Below are positions 40,836 to 48,826 of a stretch of DNA of 51,425 bases, piece after piece. The notes under the pieces are model-generated. The model did not search any database, was not told the origin of the DNA, and saw nothing but the letters and a program-made list of their open reading frames with translations. The stretch lies in the NCBI GenBank assembly GCA_017448145.1, contig JAFSMA010000042.1, positions 1-51,425 of the forward strand, in the 5' to 3' direction. Numbering within the stretch: position 1 is the first letter of the stretch; each line of letters begins with the position of its first letter. Source of the DNA: Oscillospiraceae bacterium (GTDB lineage: Bacteria; Bacillota; Clostridia; Oscillospirales; Oscillospiraceae). The translations under genes and the position numbers were made by a program.

Positions 40836-41929
40836 GGCGTCACGGTAAAGGCGTCACCCTTGCGGATGTCCGCCAGATAGTCGTCGTTGATGGCCGCCTG
40901 GGAAAAGGTGGCCATTTCGTTCATAGAGGCGCAGGCCGCCTCCAGCACCCGGAACATCACCACGCAGCCGCTGCCCTCGCCCAGCCGCATGCCCAATCCC
41001 AGGGGCGGCACCTGTCCCAGCTCTTCCGCCGCCAACTGATAACCGATTTCAAAAGAGGCGTGGGACAGAAAAAGCACGTCCTTTACGGCAGGGCAAAGCC
41101 GGGCCGCACACAGTGCCGCCACGATGCTGATGTACCCATCCACCACGGCGGGCAGCTGATGCACCGCGCAGCCCATAAACGCGCCGCACATGGCGGCGAT
41201 ATCCAGCCCGCCCACCTTGGAAATAATGTCAAGTATATCCTCTTTACAGGGCTGATGCGTCCTGATGGCACCGTCGATCACGGCCTTCTTATGGGCGAAG
41301 GCATCATCCGTCAGTCCCCCGCCCCGGCCGCAAACCTGCTCCACGGTGGCCCCGGTCAATACGGCCAGCACGGCGGCGCTGGTAGTGGTGTTGCCGATGC
41401 CCATTTCACCGATGCCCACAACGTCCACACCGTCCGCTTTGGCTTTTTCCACGGCTTCCATCCCGGCGGCCATGGCGTCCACGGCCTGCTGCCGGGTCAT
41501 GGCCGGCTCACGGGAAATATCCCCGGTGCTCCATCGCACCTTGCGGTTCACCACGCCCTCCGGCGTCGGGGCGTTGATACCCACGTCCGTCACCACCACG
41601 CTGTCGCCGAAGTGGCGGGCCATGGCGGACATCCCGGTTTTATGCCGGGTCATATTGATGCACTGCTGCACCGTCACGCTCTGGGGGGCCGAGCTAACCC
41701 CCTGGGCCACCACGCCGTTGTCACCGGCAAACACCAGCACCCGGCATTTCTCCGCCCTGGGCGTCACCGTGTGCTGAATGCCCGCCAGGCGAACGGCGTA
41801 GTCCTCCAGCCGCCCCAGACTGCCGGGGGGCTTTGCCAGCTCCGCCTGCCGCCGACGCGCCCTGTCCATGGCGTCCCGGTCAACGCCCCGGGCCCCGGCA
41901 ATGCAAGCCATCAGTTCCTGTTCCGTCAT
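40832..41929 (-). CDS. cobT: Nicotinate-nucleotide--dimethylbenzimidazole phosphoribosyltransferase
   Basis: A 365-residue CobT. The PPGSLGRLEDYAVRLAGIQ block, the AGDNGVVAQGVSSAPQSVT active-site stretch, IGEMGIGNTTTSAAV and the LGMRLGEGSG end (with the catalytic Glu region) are all there. It makes alpha-ribazole-5'-phosphate. The start is ATG 41929 (MTEQELM) behind AAGGGGACGAAGGGC; ATG 41950, which overlaps the upstream stop, is an alternative. Confidence 0.96.
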   Translation of the reverse strand: MTEQELMACIAGARGVDRDAMDRARRRQAELAKPPGSLGRLEDYAVRLAGIQHTVTPRAEKCRVLVFAGDNGVVAQGVSSAPQSVTVQQCINMTRHKTGMSAMARHFGDSVVVTDVGINAPTPEGVVNRKVRWSTGDISREPAMTRQQAVDAMAAGMEAVEKAKADGVDVVGIGEMGIGNTTTSAAVLAVLTGATVEQVCGRGGGLTDDAFAHKKAVIDGAIRTHQPCKEDILDIISKVGGLDIAAMCGAFMGCAVHQLPAVVDGYISIVAALCAARLCPAVKDVLFLSHASFEIGYQLAAEELGQVPPLGLGMRLGEGSGCVVMFRVLEAACASMNEMATFSQAAINDDYLADIRKGDAFTVTP

Positions 41930-41942
41930 GCCCTTCGTCCCC

Positions 41943-42233
41943 TTACGCATGAATCCAGTAAATCACGTAGCATTCCGTCATGTCGCCCCGGTAGAGGAAA
42001 ATATTCTCCCCCATCTCGATATGCCGGTCAAACAGCAGATCCGGGATGAACAGCCGCGCCGTGGTGCGCCGTTGGCCCCGCAGGGTCAAGCCCTCCTTAG
42101 TGGGATGCCGGTGCAGCTCCGTAGCCGCCTCCTGCAAGCCGGGAAGCTGCAACTGCACCTCCAATCGGTGGAGATCCTTCTCAGCGTTAATATATATCAG
42201 GTTGTCCTCGTTGCAAAACCAGTGGATATTCAT
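41943..42233 (-). CDS. Unknown 96-aa protein in the cob operon
   Basis: A 96-residue, mostly beta-predicted protein (MNIHWFCNEDNLIYINAEK...RGDMTECYVIYWIHA). It has a paired start WFCNEDNLIYI and a Tyr/Trp-rich end, no signal peptide and no transmembrane segment. The ATG at 42231-42233 follows GAGAGGAACGGACT. Placed between the exported NEAT-like protein and cobT, 50 bp after the former. I do not recognise the family; a cobalamin-linked function is only inferred from position. Confidence 0.7.
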   Translation of the reverse strand: MNIHWFCNEDNLIYINAEKDLHRLEVQLQLPGLQEAATELHRHPTKEGLTLRGQRRTTARLFIPDLLFDRHIEMGENIFLYRGDMTECYVIYWIHA

Positions 42234-42283
42234 AGTCCGTTCCTCTCCCAACAGTTACACTGTACGGCATTTCTGCCTTGGAA

Positions 42284-42787
42284 TCAAGCACTCTTTCGCC
42301 GCAATTGGACAAAGCGGAAAACAACTATCACCACCACCGCCGCCACCACGGCGACCCACATCCCCACCGACGGCTGGGCCGGGTCGGACACAGCGCGCAC
42401 CGTGGCGCCGTCAAAGCGCAGCGTGTAGTCGATCACATGCGGCTGGCTCATAGCCAGTGTTTCGGCAGATACGGGAATGTCCTCGTCCAGTGTCACCGGG
42501 ATAAGGAAGGTAGAATTCCCCTCCTCGTTTACCGGCAGATACCGCACGCCGCCCACCTCCATAAAGTCGTAATGGGGGCTGCTCATCACCACCTTGGCAG
42601 TGATCTCCCCGCCGATGACGGTGATCTCCGCCGGCGACTGTACGCTTGCCTTGCCGCTGCCGCCCGAGAGCGCAGCGTCCACATAGTACACGCCGTCCGC
42701 CAGCGTGTTTTCCGCCGCAGTACAAACCGGCAAAGCCAGCAAAAGCACACACAGCAAGCAGACAACTATACGCATCTTATTCCTCAT
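42284..42787 (-). CDS. Membrane-anchored exported protein, NEAT-like (putative tetrapyrrole binding)
   Basis: A 167-residue protein: signal peptide (IVVCLLCVLLLALPVCTAA), an extracellular domain of about 105 residues, then a C-terminal membrane helix (GMWVAVVAAVVVIVVF) and basic tail RRKSA. The domain (ADGVYYVDAALSG..., PAEITVIGGEITAKVVMSS, YLPVNEEGNSTFLIPV) has the strand pattern of NEAT heme-binding domains, with Met/Tyr at MSSPHYDF and a Ser/Met-rich PAMS stretch. Resemblance only; not proven. ATG follows AGAGGTGTTGAT. Part of the B12-riboswitch operon. Confidence 0.6.
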   Translation of the reverse strand: MRNKMRIVVCLLCVLLLALPVCTAAENTLADGVYYVDAALSGGSGKASVQSPAEITVIGGEITAKVVMSSPHYDFMEVGGVRYLPVNEEGNSTFLIPVTLDEDIPVSAETLAMSQPHVIDYTLRFDGATVRAVSDPAQPSVGMWVAVVAAVVVIVVFRFVQLRRKSA

Positions 42788-42819
42788 ATCAACACCTCTG
42801 TCTCTTTTCATAATACAGC

Positions 42820-42865
42820 GCAAGCCTCCGCACGCACGGTGCCCGCCGTGCGCACGGAAGCTTGC
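42820..42865 (-). other. Long intercistronic hairpin (20-bp stem)
   Basis: Two 20-nt arms (42820-42839 and 42846-42865) pair fully, three of the pairs being G-T in the transcript, around a 6-nt loop. It lies between the lipoprotein gene and the NEAT-like gene. No U tract follows on the minus strand, so it is a candidate mRNA processing or stability element. Confidence 0.75.
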
Positions 42866-42893
42866 TCTATGGGTAACACTTGGCTTGACGAAA

Positions 42894-43391
42894 TTAAGCG
42901 GCAGGCACTTCCATAGGCTCCGGGTCAGACACGGACACACTATGATCATACCACACGCCCTTCTTGCCAATCAAGGCACAAGGGAAATCTTCGTCCAGAT
43001 ACGGCACAGGAATGTCGAAGGCATTGGCCTCATCGGTGGTGCCGTCGCTGTACTTGACCTCCTCCAGGGTAGGCTCCAACAAAACGGCACCCTCGGCCTG
43101 GGCCTCCTCGGCCGTGCCGGGATACAGGTTCACGATCGACGTACTGGCCAGCACCACATGAATGGTCATCTCACCGTTCTCCACCGTGAGAACGCCTTTC
43201 CCGTCCTTAGTCTCGTTGGCGTGGAACATGGTGCTGTCGGTGGTAAAGGTGGCGGTGTACACGCCGTCCGCCAGGGCTGGCTCCTCCGCACCGGGAGCAA
43301 CCGCCTCCTCCCCAGGGGCAGCGGCAGAGCCGCAGGCCGCCAGCGTCAGCAGGCAAAGCACTGTCAGAGCCGCAGCAATCCATCGTTTCAT
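42894..43391 (-). CDS. Lipoprotein, ADGVYTATF family (putative tetrapyrrole/iron binding)
   Basis: A 165-residue lipoprotein: the signal ends in LTLAACGSAA (lipobox LAAC). After an acidic linker, the domain starts ADGVYTATFTTDSTMFH and continues GKGVLTVENGEMTIHVVL, FDIPVPYLDEDFPCALIGKKG and WYDHSVSVSDPEPM. Its ADGVY opening and strand order parallel the NEAT-like protein encoded next to it, so the two may share a fold. Function unknown; I infer ligand binding at the cell surface. It follows the CbiK-type lipoprotein by 15 bp. Confidence 0.7.
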   Translation of the reverse strand: MKRWIAAALTVLCLLTLAACGSAAAPGEEAVAPGAEEPALADGVYTATFTTDSTMFHANETKDGKGVLTVENGEMTIHVVLASTSIVNLYPGTAEEAQAEGAVLLEPTLEEVKYSDGTTDEANAFDIPVPYLDEDFPCALIGKKGVWYDHSVSVSDPEPMEVPAA

Positions 43392-43406
43392 GCGATCCTC
43401 CGCTCC

Positions 43407-44600
43407 TTACTTGGCGAGTTGCTCCATAGCGGCAGCGGTGTGGGCCACGTACATTTCCTGCACGGCAGGAATGCCGCCCATGCCGTTGATCTGCACGTCA
43501 AAGCCCTCGAAGTTGCCGGAGGCCTTGAACATGCTCAGCCAGGAATCCTCGTCCTCGCCGGCCATGTCGTTGTTGGCGTGGTCACCGGCCACCACCATCA
43601 GGGGACGCAGCACAACGTGCTTGTAACCGGCCTGGGCCACCTTCTCGATAATGGCCTCGCAGGCGGTATCCTCGGGCTCACCCTCCACGGTGCCGATAAA
43701 CACATTCTTGTAGCCCAGCTCATCCATCATGGTCTGCATCTGGGAGTAGGTCACCTTGGCCACGTGGGCGGTGCCGTGACCCATGAACACGAAGGCGGTA
43801 CTCAGGCCCTCGGCGCTCTCCAGGGAGTCGAAGCCACCGGCGCCCACAGCGGCGTTGACAATGGCCTCTGCGGCAGCCTTCTTGTCGGCGTTCACCACAG
43901 TGGCGTCAGCGCCCACCTCGCCCAGCAGAGGCTCGGCGATAACCACGGACTTGAAGTTGTCCTTATAGGCCTCCACGGCCTGGCACATCTCGTCATACTC
44001 CGCGCCGTGCATCAGATGGGTGGGCTGCACCACCAGGTTCTCCACGCCGTTGGCCACAGCGCGGTCCAGCGCCTGGGTCATGTTGTCGATCTTCTCGCCG
44101 TCACGGGCCTGGATGTGGTTGATGATGATCTGGGCCGTAAAGGCGCGGCGCACGGACCAGTCGGGATAGGCCTCCTGCAGGGCGTCCTCAATGCCCTTGA
44201 TGTCGTTGACGCGGCTGTCGTTGAAGGAGGTGCCGAAGGACACCACCAGCAGCTCGTTGGTGCCGATGTCGTCACCGTTGCGGGGATCGTCAAAGGACGC
44301 ATCGCCGGTGTCCAGGCCGAAGTAGTCCGCCTCTTCCACCAGCTCCTTCTGCGCGTCGGTGAGAGCGTTCCACGCGGCCTTGGCGGCTTCGCAGTCCGCA
44401 TCAGTGGTCTCGGTGCGCTCCTGCACCTGGATGGCAGCAATCAGTTCATCCACAGCGGCAGCAGCCTCCTCGTCAGATACGGTCTCCACAGCGGGAGTTT
44501 CATCCTCCTGGGCGGGCTGGGCACTCTGGCCGCAGGCCGTCAGGCTTAGCACCAGGCACAGCGCCAGCACCAGCGCCAAAATGGTCTTTACGTTTTTCAT
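43407..44600 (-). CDS. cbiK: Lipoprotein CbiK-type chelatase (sirohydrochlorin cobaltochelatase family)
   Basis: A 397-residue CbiK-type chelatase with an export signal: lipobox LSLTACGQSA puts it outside the membrane. Residues about 20-105 are an acidic spacer with a helical WNALTDAQKELVEEADY motif common in surface proteins. The chelatase domain (about 110-397) has FGTSFNDSR, the metal His in QPTHLMHGAEYDEM, FMGHGTAHVAKVTY, and VVAGDHANNDMAGEDEDSW with the second His. Cytoplasmic CbiK inserts cobalt early in corrin synthesis; an exported form is known in Desulfovibrio (periplasmic). Under a cobalamin riboswitch. ATG follows AGGAAAGGAAGATTTG. Confidence 0.88.
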   Translation of the reverse strand: MKNVKTILALVLALCLVLSLTACGQSAQPAQEDETPAVETVSDEEAAAAVDELIAAIQVQERTETTDADCEAAKAAWNALTDAQKELVEEADYFGLDTGDASFDDPRNGDDIGTNELLVVSFGTSFNDSRVNDIKGIEDALQEAYPDWSVRRAFTAQIIINHIQARDGEKIDNMTQALDRAVANGVENLVVQPTHLMHGAEYDEMCQAVEAYKDNFKSVVIAEPLLGEVGADATVVNADKKAAAEAIVNAAVGAGGFDSLESAEGLSTAFVFMGHGTAHVAKVTYSQMQTMMDELGYKNVFIGTVEGEPEDTACEAIIEKVAQAGYKHVVLRPLMVVAGDHANNDMAGEDEDSWLSMFKASGNFEGFDVQINGMGGIPAVQEMYVAHTAAAMEQLAK

Positions 44601-44665
44601 CTTTTCAAATCTTCCTTTCCTCGTAGGTAAAATGCTATTATTTCGGTATCACGCCGGAATAAACA

Positions 44666-44691
44666 AATAAAAAGCGGGCCTTGCAGCCCGC
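44666..44691 (-). terminator. Riboswitch-associated terminator before the cbiK operon
   Basis: On the minus strand GCGGGCT-GCAA-GGCCCGC is followed by TTTTTATTTG. It lies between the cobalamin aptamer and cbiK and is the likely off-state terminator. Confidence 0.85.
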
Positions 44692-44769
44692 AGCCACGCC
44701 GCGCCCCCAGTCAAGGGACGCCAAGCGCCGATCTGCACAATGCTTCGGAAGTCCGCAAAGCTGCACACG

Positions 44770-44945
44770 CCATGCTTCCATGGCAAGGAGGGCGCTCGTA
44801 TCCTGGCTGATCGCGTCGGAGGCATCCCCTCCCGCGGCGAAGCGCCTTCCCGGTTTCCCAGTGGCATCTGCCCCGCCGCCTGCGCGAATCACAGTAACGG
44901 CCTTGCGTGGGTCTCTCACCCATCTTCCGAACGCCGTCCCATCTC
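44770..44945 (-). promoter_or_regulatory. Cobalamin riboswitch (leftward cbiK-cob operon)
   Basis: The minus strand contains the two hallmark B12-box segments: GCCACTGGGAAACCGGGAAG (about 44847-44868) and CAGCCAGGATACGAG (about 44795-44809), together with GGGTGAGAGACCCACGC and TTACTGTGATTCGCGC upstream. The distance to the downstream terminator (44666-44691) and the gene set (tetrapyrrole chelatase, cob genes) fit a B12-repressed leader. Limits are estimates. Confidence 0.92.
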
Positions 44946-44961
44946 GATTCAGTTCTTCTGC

Positions 44962-44990
44962 ATCATAGCACTCGCTAACTATTTTGTCAA
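44962..44990 (-). promoter_or_regulatory. Promoter of the leftward cobalamin operon
   Basis: TTGACA (44985-44990), a 17-nt spacer and TATGAT (44962-44967) on the minus strand, with TGC before the -10. Confidence 0.8.
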
Positions 44991-45011
44991 CACCCCACCA
45001 ATCGCCCTGTC

Positions 45012-45041
45012 TTGACAAGCTCTCCCTCTGCGCTGTATAAT
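45012..45041 (+). promoter_or_regulatory. Promoter of the rightward cbi operon
   Basis: TTGACA (45012-45017), an 18-nt spacer and TATAAT (45036-45041): consensus elements. The -35 is 21 bp from that of the divergent operon. Confidence 0.88.
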
Positions 45042-45054
45042 TCATCTGTCAATT

Positions 45055-45145
45055 GAATGGACAAGTAGGGTGCAATTCCCTCGCAAGTGCGTTGCCGTGA
45101 CAGCCGGATGACCATGTGGCATATTCCTTTGCGGACACCGGAGGA
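45055..45145 (+). promoter_or_regulatory. Compact cobalamin-riboswitch-like leader of cbiD
   Basis: AGGGTGCAATTCCCTCGC (the GGTGMAAnTCC block), GTTGCCGTGA and CAGCCGGATGACCATGTGGC (the B12-box end) follow the promoter by 20-90 nt. The long GCCACTGGGAAACC segment of the leftward aptamer is absent, so this would be a shortened (Cbl-II-like) form. Placement before cbiD supports it, but the structure has not been folded in full. Confidence 0.6.
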
Positions 45146-45180
45146 TATGAGGGCGGTACAGTGGCTGTATTGCGCCCTTA

Positions 45181-45214
45181 CCCCGGCAGTTCGCTGTCGG
45201 GGGTTTACTGTTTT
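45181..45214 (+). terminator. Hairpin/terminator directly before cbiD
   Basis: CCCCGGCAG-TTCG-CTGTCGGGG (45181-45202) is followed by GTTTACTGTTTT and then the cbiD ATG. The 3' arm includes the only G-rich ribosome site candidate, so the hairpin may act as terminator and also mask translation. Confidence 0.7.
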
Positions 45215-46357
45215 ATGGATGTATTTCGCAATATCAACGGAAAACTGTTGCGCTGCGGCTATACCACCGGCTCCTGTGCCGCGGCGGCGGCCAAAGGTGC
45301 GGTGGAAATGCTGCTGGGCCAGTCCCCGGTAGCCACCGTGTCGCTGGACACCCCAAAGGGTATCCCTCTTTCGCTTATGCTGGAGGACTGCTCCTTTACG
45401 GCGTCCCAGGCCCGCTGTGCCGTCCGTAAGGATTCCGGCGACGATCCCGATGTCACCTCCGGCATTCTGGTCTATGCCACCGTCCGCAAAAGCAGCCGAA
45501 AAGGCGTAACCATCGACGGCGGTGAGGGCGTGGGCCGCGTCACAAAACCGGGCCTCGACCAGCCCATAGGTGCCGCCGCCATCAACGCCACCCCCCGCCG
45601 CATGATTACCCAGGCGGTGGAAGCCGTCTGCCGCGCCCGGGGCTATGAGGGCGGCATGGAGGTCGTCATCTCCATTCCGGAGGGCGAGGCCCTGGCAAGC
45701 CGCACCTTCAACCCCCGCATGGGCATCCAGGGCGGCATCTCCGTCCTGGGCACCAGCGGCATCGTGGAGCCCATGAGCAACCAGGCCCTGGTGGACACCA
45801 TTACCCTGGAGCTGCGCCAGCTCGCCGCCACCGGCGAGCGCCACCTGCTCCTCTCCCCCGGCAATTACGGCCGGGATTTCGCCCGTGATCATCTGGGGCT
45901 TGACGTGACACACTGCGTAAGCTGCGCCAACTTCATCGGTGACGCCATTGACGCCGCCGTAAGCTGCGGCTTCCGCCATATCCTGCTCATCGGCCACATC
46001 GGCAAGCTGGTGAAGCTGGGCATCGGCCAAACCAACACCCATTCCGCCTCCGGCGACGGGCGCATGGAAACGCTGCTGACCTGCGCCCTGCCTCACACCG
46101 ATGATATCGCCCTGCTCCGCGCCATCGCCGACTGCGCCACCACTGACGCCGCCCTGGCGCTGCTGCAAGCGTCCGGGATAAAGGACGCCGTCATGGCCAC
46201 CCTGGGCCCACGTATTGAGGACACTCTCCGCCGCCGCGTCCCCTGCAACGTCACCGTGGGCTACCTTATGTTCACCAACCGCGCCGACTTGGGCGGGGTG
46301 CTGCTACAAAGTGATAACGCATCGGAACTGATGCACCATTGGAGGATAGAAGCATGA
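45215..46357 (+). CDS. cbiD: Cobalt-precorrin-5B (C1)-methyltransferase
   Basis: A 380-residue CbiD of the anaerobic corrin pathway. The RCGYTTGSCAAAAAKGAVEMLL start block, PEGEALASRTFNPRMGIQGGISVLGTSG and LLIGHIGKLVKLGIG are family signatures. The start at ATG 45215 (MDVFRNINGK) follows the hairpin; a longer in-frame reading would run through the riboswitch. First gene of the rightward operon; stop overlaps cbiF by 4 bp. Confidence 0.95.
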   Translation: MDVFRNINGKLLRCGYTTGSCAAAAAKGAVEMLLGQSPVATVSLDTPKGIPLSLMLEDCSFTASQARCAVRKDSGDDPDVTSGILVYATVRKSSRKGVTIDGGEGVGRVTKPGLDQPIGAAAINATPRRMITQAVEAVCRARGYEGGMEVVISIPEGEALASRTFNPRMGIQGGISVLGTSGIVEPMSNQALVDTITLELRQLAATGERHLLLSPGNYGRDFARDHLGLDVTHCVSCANFIGDAIDAAVSCGFRHILLIGHIGKLVKLGIGQTNTHSASGDGRMETLLTCALPHTDDIALLRAIADCATTDAALALLQASGIKDAVMATLGPRIEDTLRRRVPCNVTVGYLMFTNRADLGGVLLQSDNASELMHHWRIEA

Positions 46358-47109
46358 TTCATTTTGTGGGCGCCGGCAGCGGCGCCGCCGATCTCATCAC
46401 CCTGCGGGGCAAAAAACTGCTGGAACAGGCGGACGTCATCATCTATGCCGGCTCCCTGGTCAACCCCGCCCTGCTGGACTACGCCAAAGAAAAATGCGCC
46501 ATCTATAACAGCGCCACCATGACATTGGAAGAGGTGCTGTACGTCATGCGTAAAGCGGAGGCCGAAGGCAAAGCCACCGTCCGCCTCCACACCGGCGACC
46601 CCTGCCTCTACGGCGCCATCCGCGAGCAGATGGACAAGCTGGACCAGTGGCAGATCCCCTACGACTACACCCCCGGCGTGTCCAGCTTCTGCGGCGCGGC
46701 GGCGGCTCTCCGGGCGGAATACACACTCCCCGCCGTGTCCCAGACGGTGATCATCACCCGCATGGCGGGCCGCACCCCCGTCCCCGACAGCCAGTCCATC
46801 CGCTCCCTGGCCGCCCACGACGCCACCATGGTCATCTTCCTCAGCACCGGGCTTTTGGAGGGCCTGGAACAGGAGCTGCAAGCCGGCGGTCTCTCCCCCG
46901 ACACCCCCGCCGCCATTGTCTATAAGGCCACCTGGCCTGATGAAAAGGTGCTGCGCTGCACCGTTGCCACGCTCCATGATACCGCCCAGGCCAACAACGT
47001 CACCAAAACAGCCCTCATCGTGGTGGGTCGCGTCCTGGACAGTGACTATGCGTTGAGCCGTCTCTACGCCGCCGACTTCTCCACCGAATTCCGGGAGGCC
47101 AAACCATGA
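46354..47109 (+). CDS. cbiF: Cobalt-precorrin-4 (C11)-methyltransferase
   Basis: A 251-residue SAM-dependent uroporphyrin-III-methyltransferase-family enzyme. IHFVGAGSGAADLITLRGKKLLEQAD is the CbiF/CobM start; VRLHTGDPCLYGAIREQM, the PGVSSFCGAAAAL loop and ATWPDEKVLR follow. GGAGG precedes ATG 46354. It overlaps cbiG by 4 bp. Confidence 0.96.
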   Translation: MIHFVGAGSGAADLITLRGKKLLEQADVIIYAGSLVNPALLDYAKEKCAIYNSATMTLEEVLYVMRKAEAEGKATVRLHTGDPCLYGAIREQMDKLDQWQIPYDYTPGVSSFCGAAAALRAEYTLPAVSQTVIITRMAGRTPVPDSQSIRSLAAHDATMVIFLSTGLLEGLEQELQAGGLSPDTPAAIVYKATWPDEKVLRCTVATLHDTAQANNVTKTALIVVGRVLDSDYALSRLYAADFSTEFREAKP

Positions 47110-48098
47110 CCATCGCCGCTATTGCCTTTTCCCACACCGGCATGGCCCTGGGCCACCGCCTCATGGCGTCGGTGCCGGACATGACGCTGCACCGCTGTGG
47201 CCACGGCGAATTGACGACCTGGACAGCGGACCATTTTTCCCGAAACGACGCCCTCCTGTTCATCGGTTCCGTAGGCATCGCCGTCCGGGCCATCGCCCCC
47301 CACGTGGTCAGCAAGACCAGCGACCCCGCCGTGGTGGTGATGGACGAGCTGGGTACCTATGCCATCCCCGTCCTGTCCGGACACCTGGGGGGCGCCAACG
47401 CCCTGGCGGTGCAGCTCTCCCAGGCCTGCGGCGCCCTGGCGGTGGTCACCACCGCCACCGACATCCACGGCCTTTTTGCGGTGGATGACTGGGCCCGCCG
47501 CCAGGGTCTCCGGGTAGCCAACCCGGAGCGTATCAAATGGATTTCCGCCCGGCTTCTCTCCGGCGAGACCATCCGCTTTAAGAGTCTCTACCCCATCTCC
47601 GGCCCCGTTCCCGCCCAGCTGGAAAGCGCCCATGAGACATACGATATTCTCATCAGCCACCGCAGCCGTGGCCGCGACACCGCATTGCGCCTGGTGCCCC
47701 CCATCGTGACGCTTGGCGTGGGCTGCCGCAAAAATATCTCACGGGAGGCTGTGGAGGCCGCCATCGACAACGCCCTGCGCCGTGCCGGGTGCCATCCCTG
47801 CGCCGTAAGCGCCCTGGCCACCATCGACTTGAAAGCCCAGGAGCCCGCCCTGACGGCCTATTGCAGGGATAAAGGCATTCCCCTTGTCACCTATAGCGCC
47901 GAAGCGCTTTCTCAGGTTCCGGGCGCCTTTTCGTCCTCTGCCTTCGTGCAGAAAACCACCGGCGTGGACAACGTCTGTGAGCGCGCCGCTGTGCTTCACA
48001 GCGGTGGCAGTCTCCTCCGCCCCAAGGAGGCCATGGACGGCGTCACCGTGGCCCTGGCCCTTTCCGAACCCCATTTATCTTTTCAGGAGGCACTATGA
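47106..48098 (+). CDS. cbiG: Cobalt-precorrin 5A hydrolase
   Basis: A 330-residue CbiG, which opens the delta-lactone of cobalt-precorrin-5A. The N-terminal IAAIAFSHTGMALGHRL, the central LFIGSVGIAVRAIAPHV...DPAVVVMDELGTYAIPVLSGHLGGAN and the C-terminal VTLGVGCRKNISREAVEAAI segments are typical. Overlaps both neighbours by 4 bp. Confidence 0.95.
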   Translation: MTIAAIAFSHTGMALGHRLMASVPDMTLHRCGHGELTTWTADHFSRNDALLFIGSVGIAVRAIAPHVVSKTSDPAVVVMDELGTYAIPVLSGHLGGANALAVQLSQACGALAVVTTATDIHGLFAVDDWARRQGLRVANPERIKWISARLLSGETIRFKSLYPISGPVPAQLESAHETYDILISHRSRGRDTALRLVPPIVTLGVGCRKNISREAVEAAIDNALRRAGCHPCAVSALATIDLKAQEPALTAYCRDKGIPLVTYSAEALSQVPGAFSSSAFVQKTTGVDNVCERAAVLHSGGSLLRPKEAMDGVTVALALSEPHLSFQEAL

Positions 48099-48826
48099 AA
48101 CGGTTATACGTAGTGGGCCTTGGCCCCGGCAAGCAGGAGGGTATGACGCTGGCAGCAGACCGTGCCCTGCGCGAGAGCGAAATCATCATCGGTTACAGTA
48201 AATACGTGGCCCTTGTGCAGCCCTATTTCCCTGAAAAAGCCTACATGGACACCGGCATGACGAAGGAAACGGAGCGCTGCCGCAAGGCGTTGGAGACGGC
48301 CAACGAGGGCCACACCACCGCCCTTGTGTGCAGCGGCGACAGCAGCGTCTACGGCATGGCGGGCCTCATCTATGAATTGAGCGTGGATTTCCCTGACGTG
48401 TCCATCCGTGTCATCCCCGGCGTCACAGCGGCCCTCAGCGGCGGCGCCATTCTGGGTGCCCCCCTGGGCCACGACTTTGCCGTCATCAGTCTCAGCGACC
48501 TGCTGACCCCCTGGGAAACCATTGAAAAACGGCTCCACTGCGCCGGGCAGGGGGATTTCTGCATCAGCCTGTATAATCCCGGCAGCCATAAGCGCACCGA
48601 TTATCTCCAACGGGCCTGCGACATCCTGTTGCAATACCGCAGCGGCGACACCGTCTGCGGCCTGGCCCACGACATAGGCCGGGACGGCGAATGGTGCGAG
48701 CTGACCACCCTTGCCAAGCTGCGGGATACCGCCGTGGATATGTTTACCACCGTCTTTATCGGCAACGACCAGACCCGCGTCATCGCGGGCAAAATGGTGA
48801 CGCCCAGGGGGTATCGCCTTGACTGA
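48095..48826 (+). CDS. cbiH: Precorrin-3B C17-methyltransferase
   Basis: A 243-residue SAM-dependent ring-contracting methyltransferase (CbiH/CobJ). LYVVGLGPGKQEGMTLAADRAL, VCSGDSSVYGMAGLIYEL and IPGVTAALSGGAILGAPLGHDF are the signatures; YNPGSHKRTDYLQRAC completes it. AGGAGG precedes the ATG. Overlaps cbiJ by 8 bp. Confidence 0.95.
   Translation: MKRLYVVGLGPGKQEGMTLAADRALRESEIIIGYSKYVALVQPYFPEKAYMDTGMTKETERCRKALETANEGHTTALVCSGDSSVYGMAGLIYELSVDFPDVSIRVIPGVTAALSGGAILGAPLGHDFAVISLSDLLTPWETIEKRLHCAGQGDFCISLYNPGSHKRTDYLQRACDILLQYRSGDTVCGLAHDIGRDGEWCELTTLAKLRDTAVDMFTTVFIGNDQTRVIAGKMVTPRGYRLD

Noticed and set aside
42705..44549. 614-codon open frame on the plus strand, antisense to the chelatase and lipoprotein genes
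   Set aside because: Shadow of three real minus-strand genes with signal peptides and family motifs; low-complexity His/Gly/Leu content.
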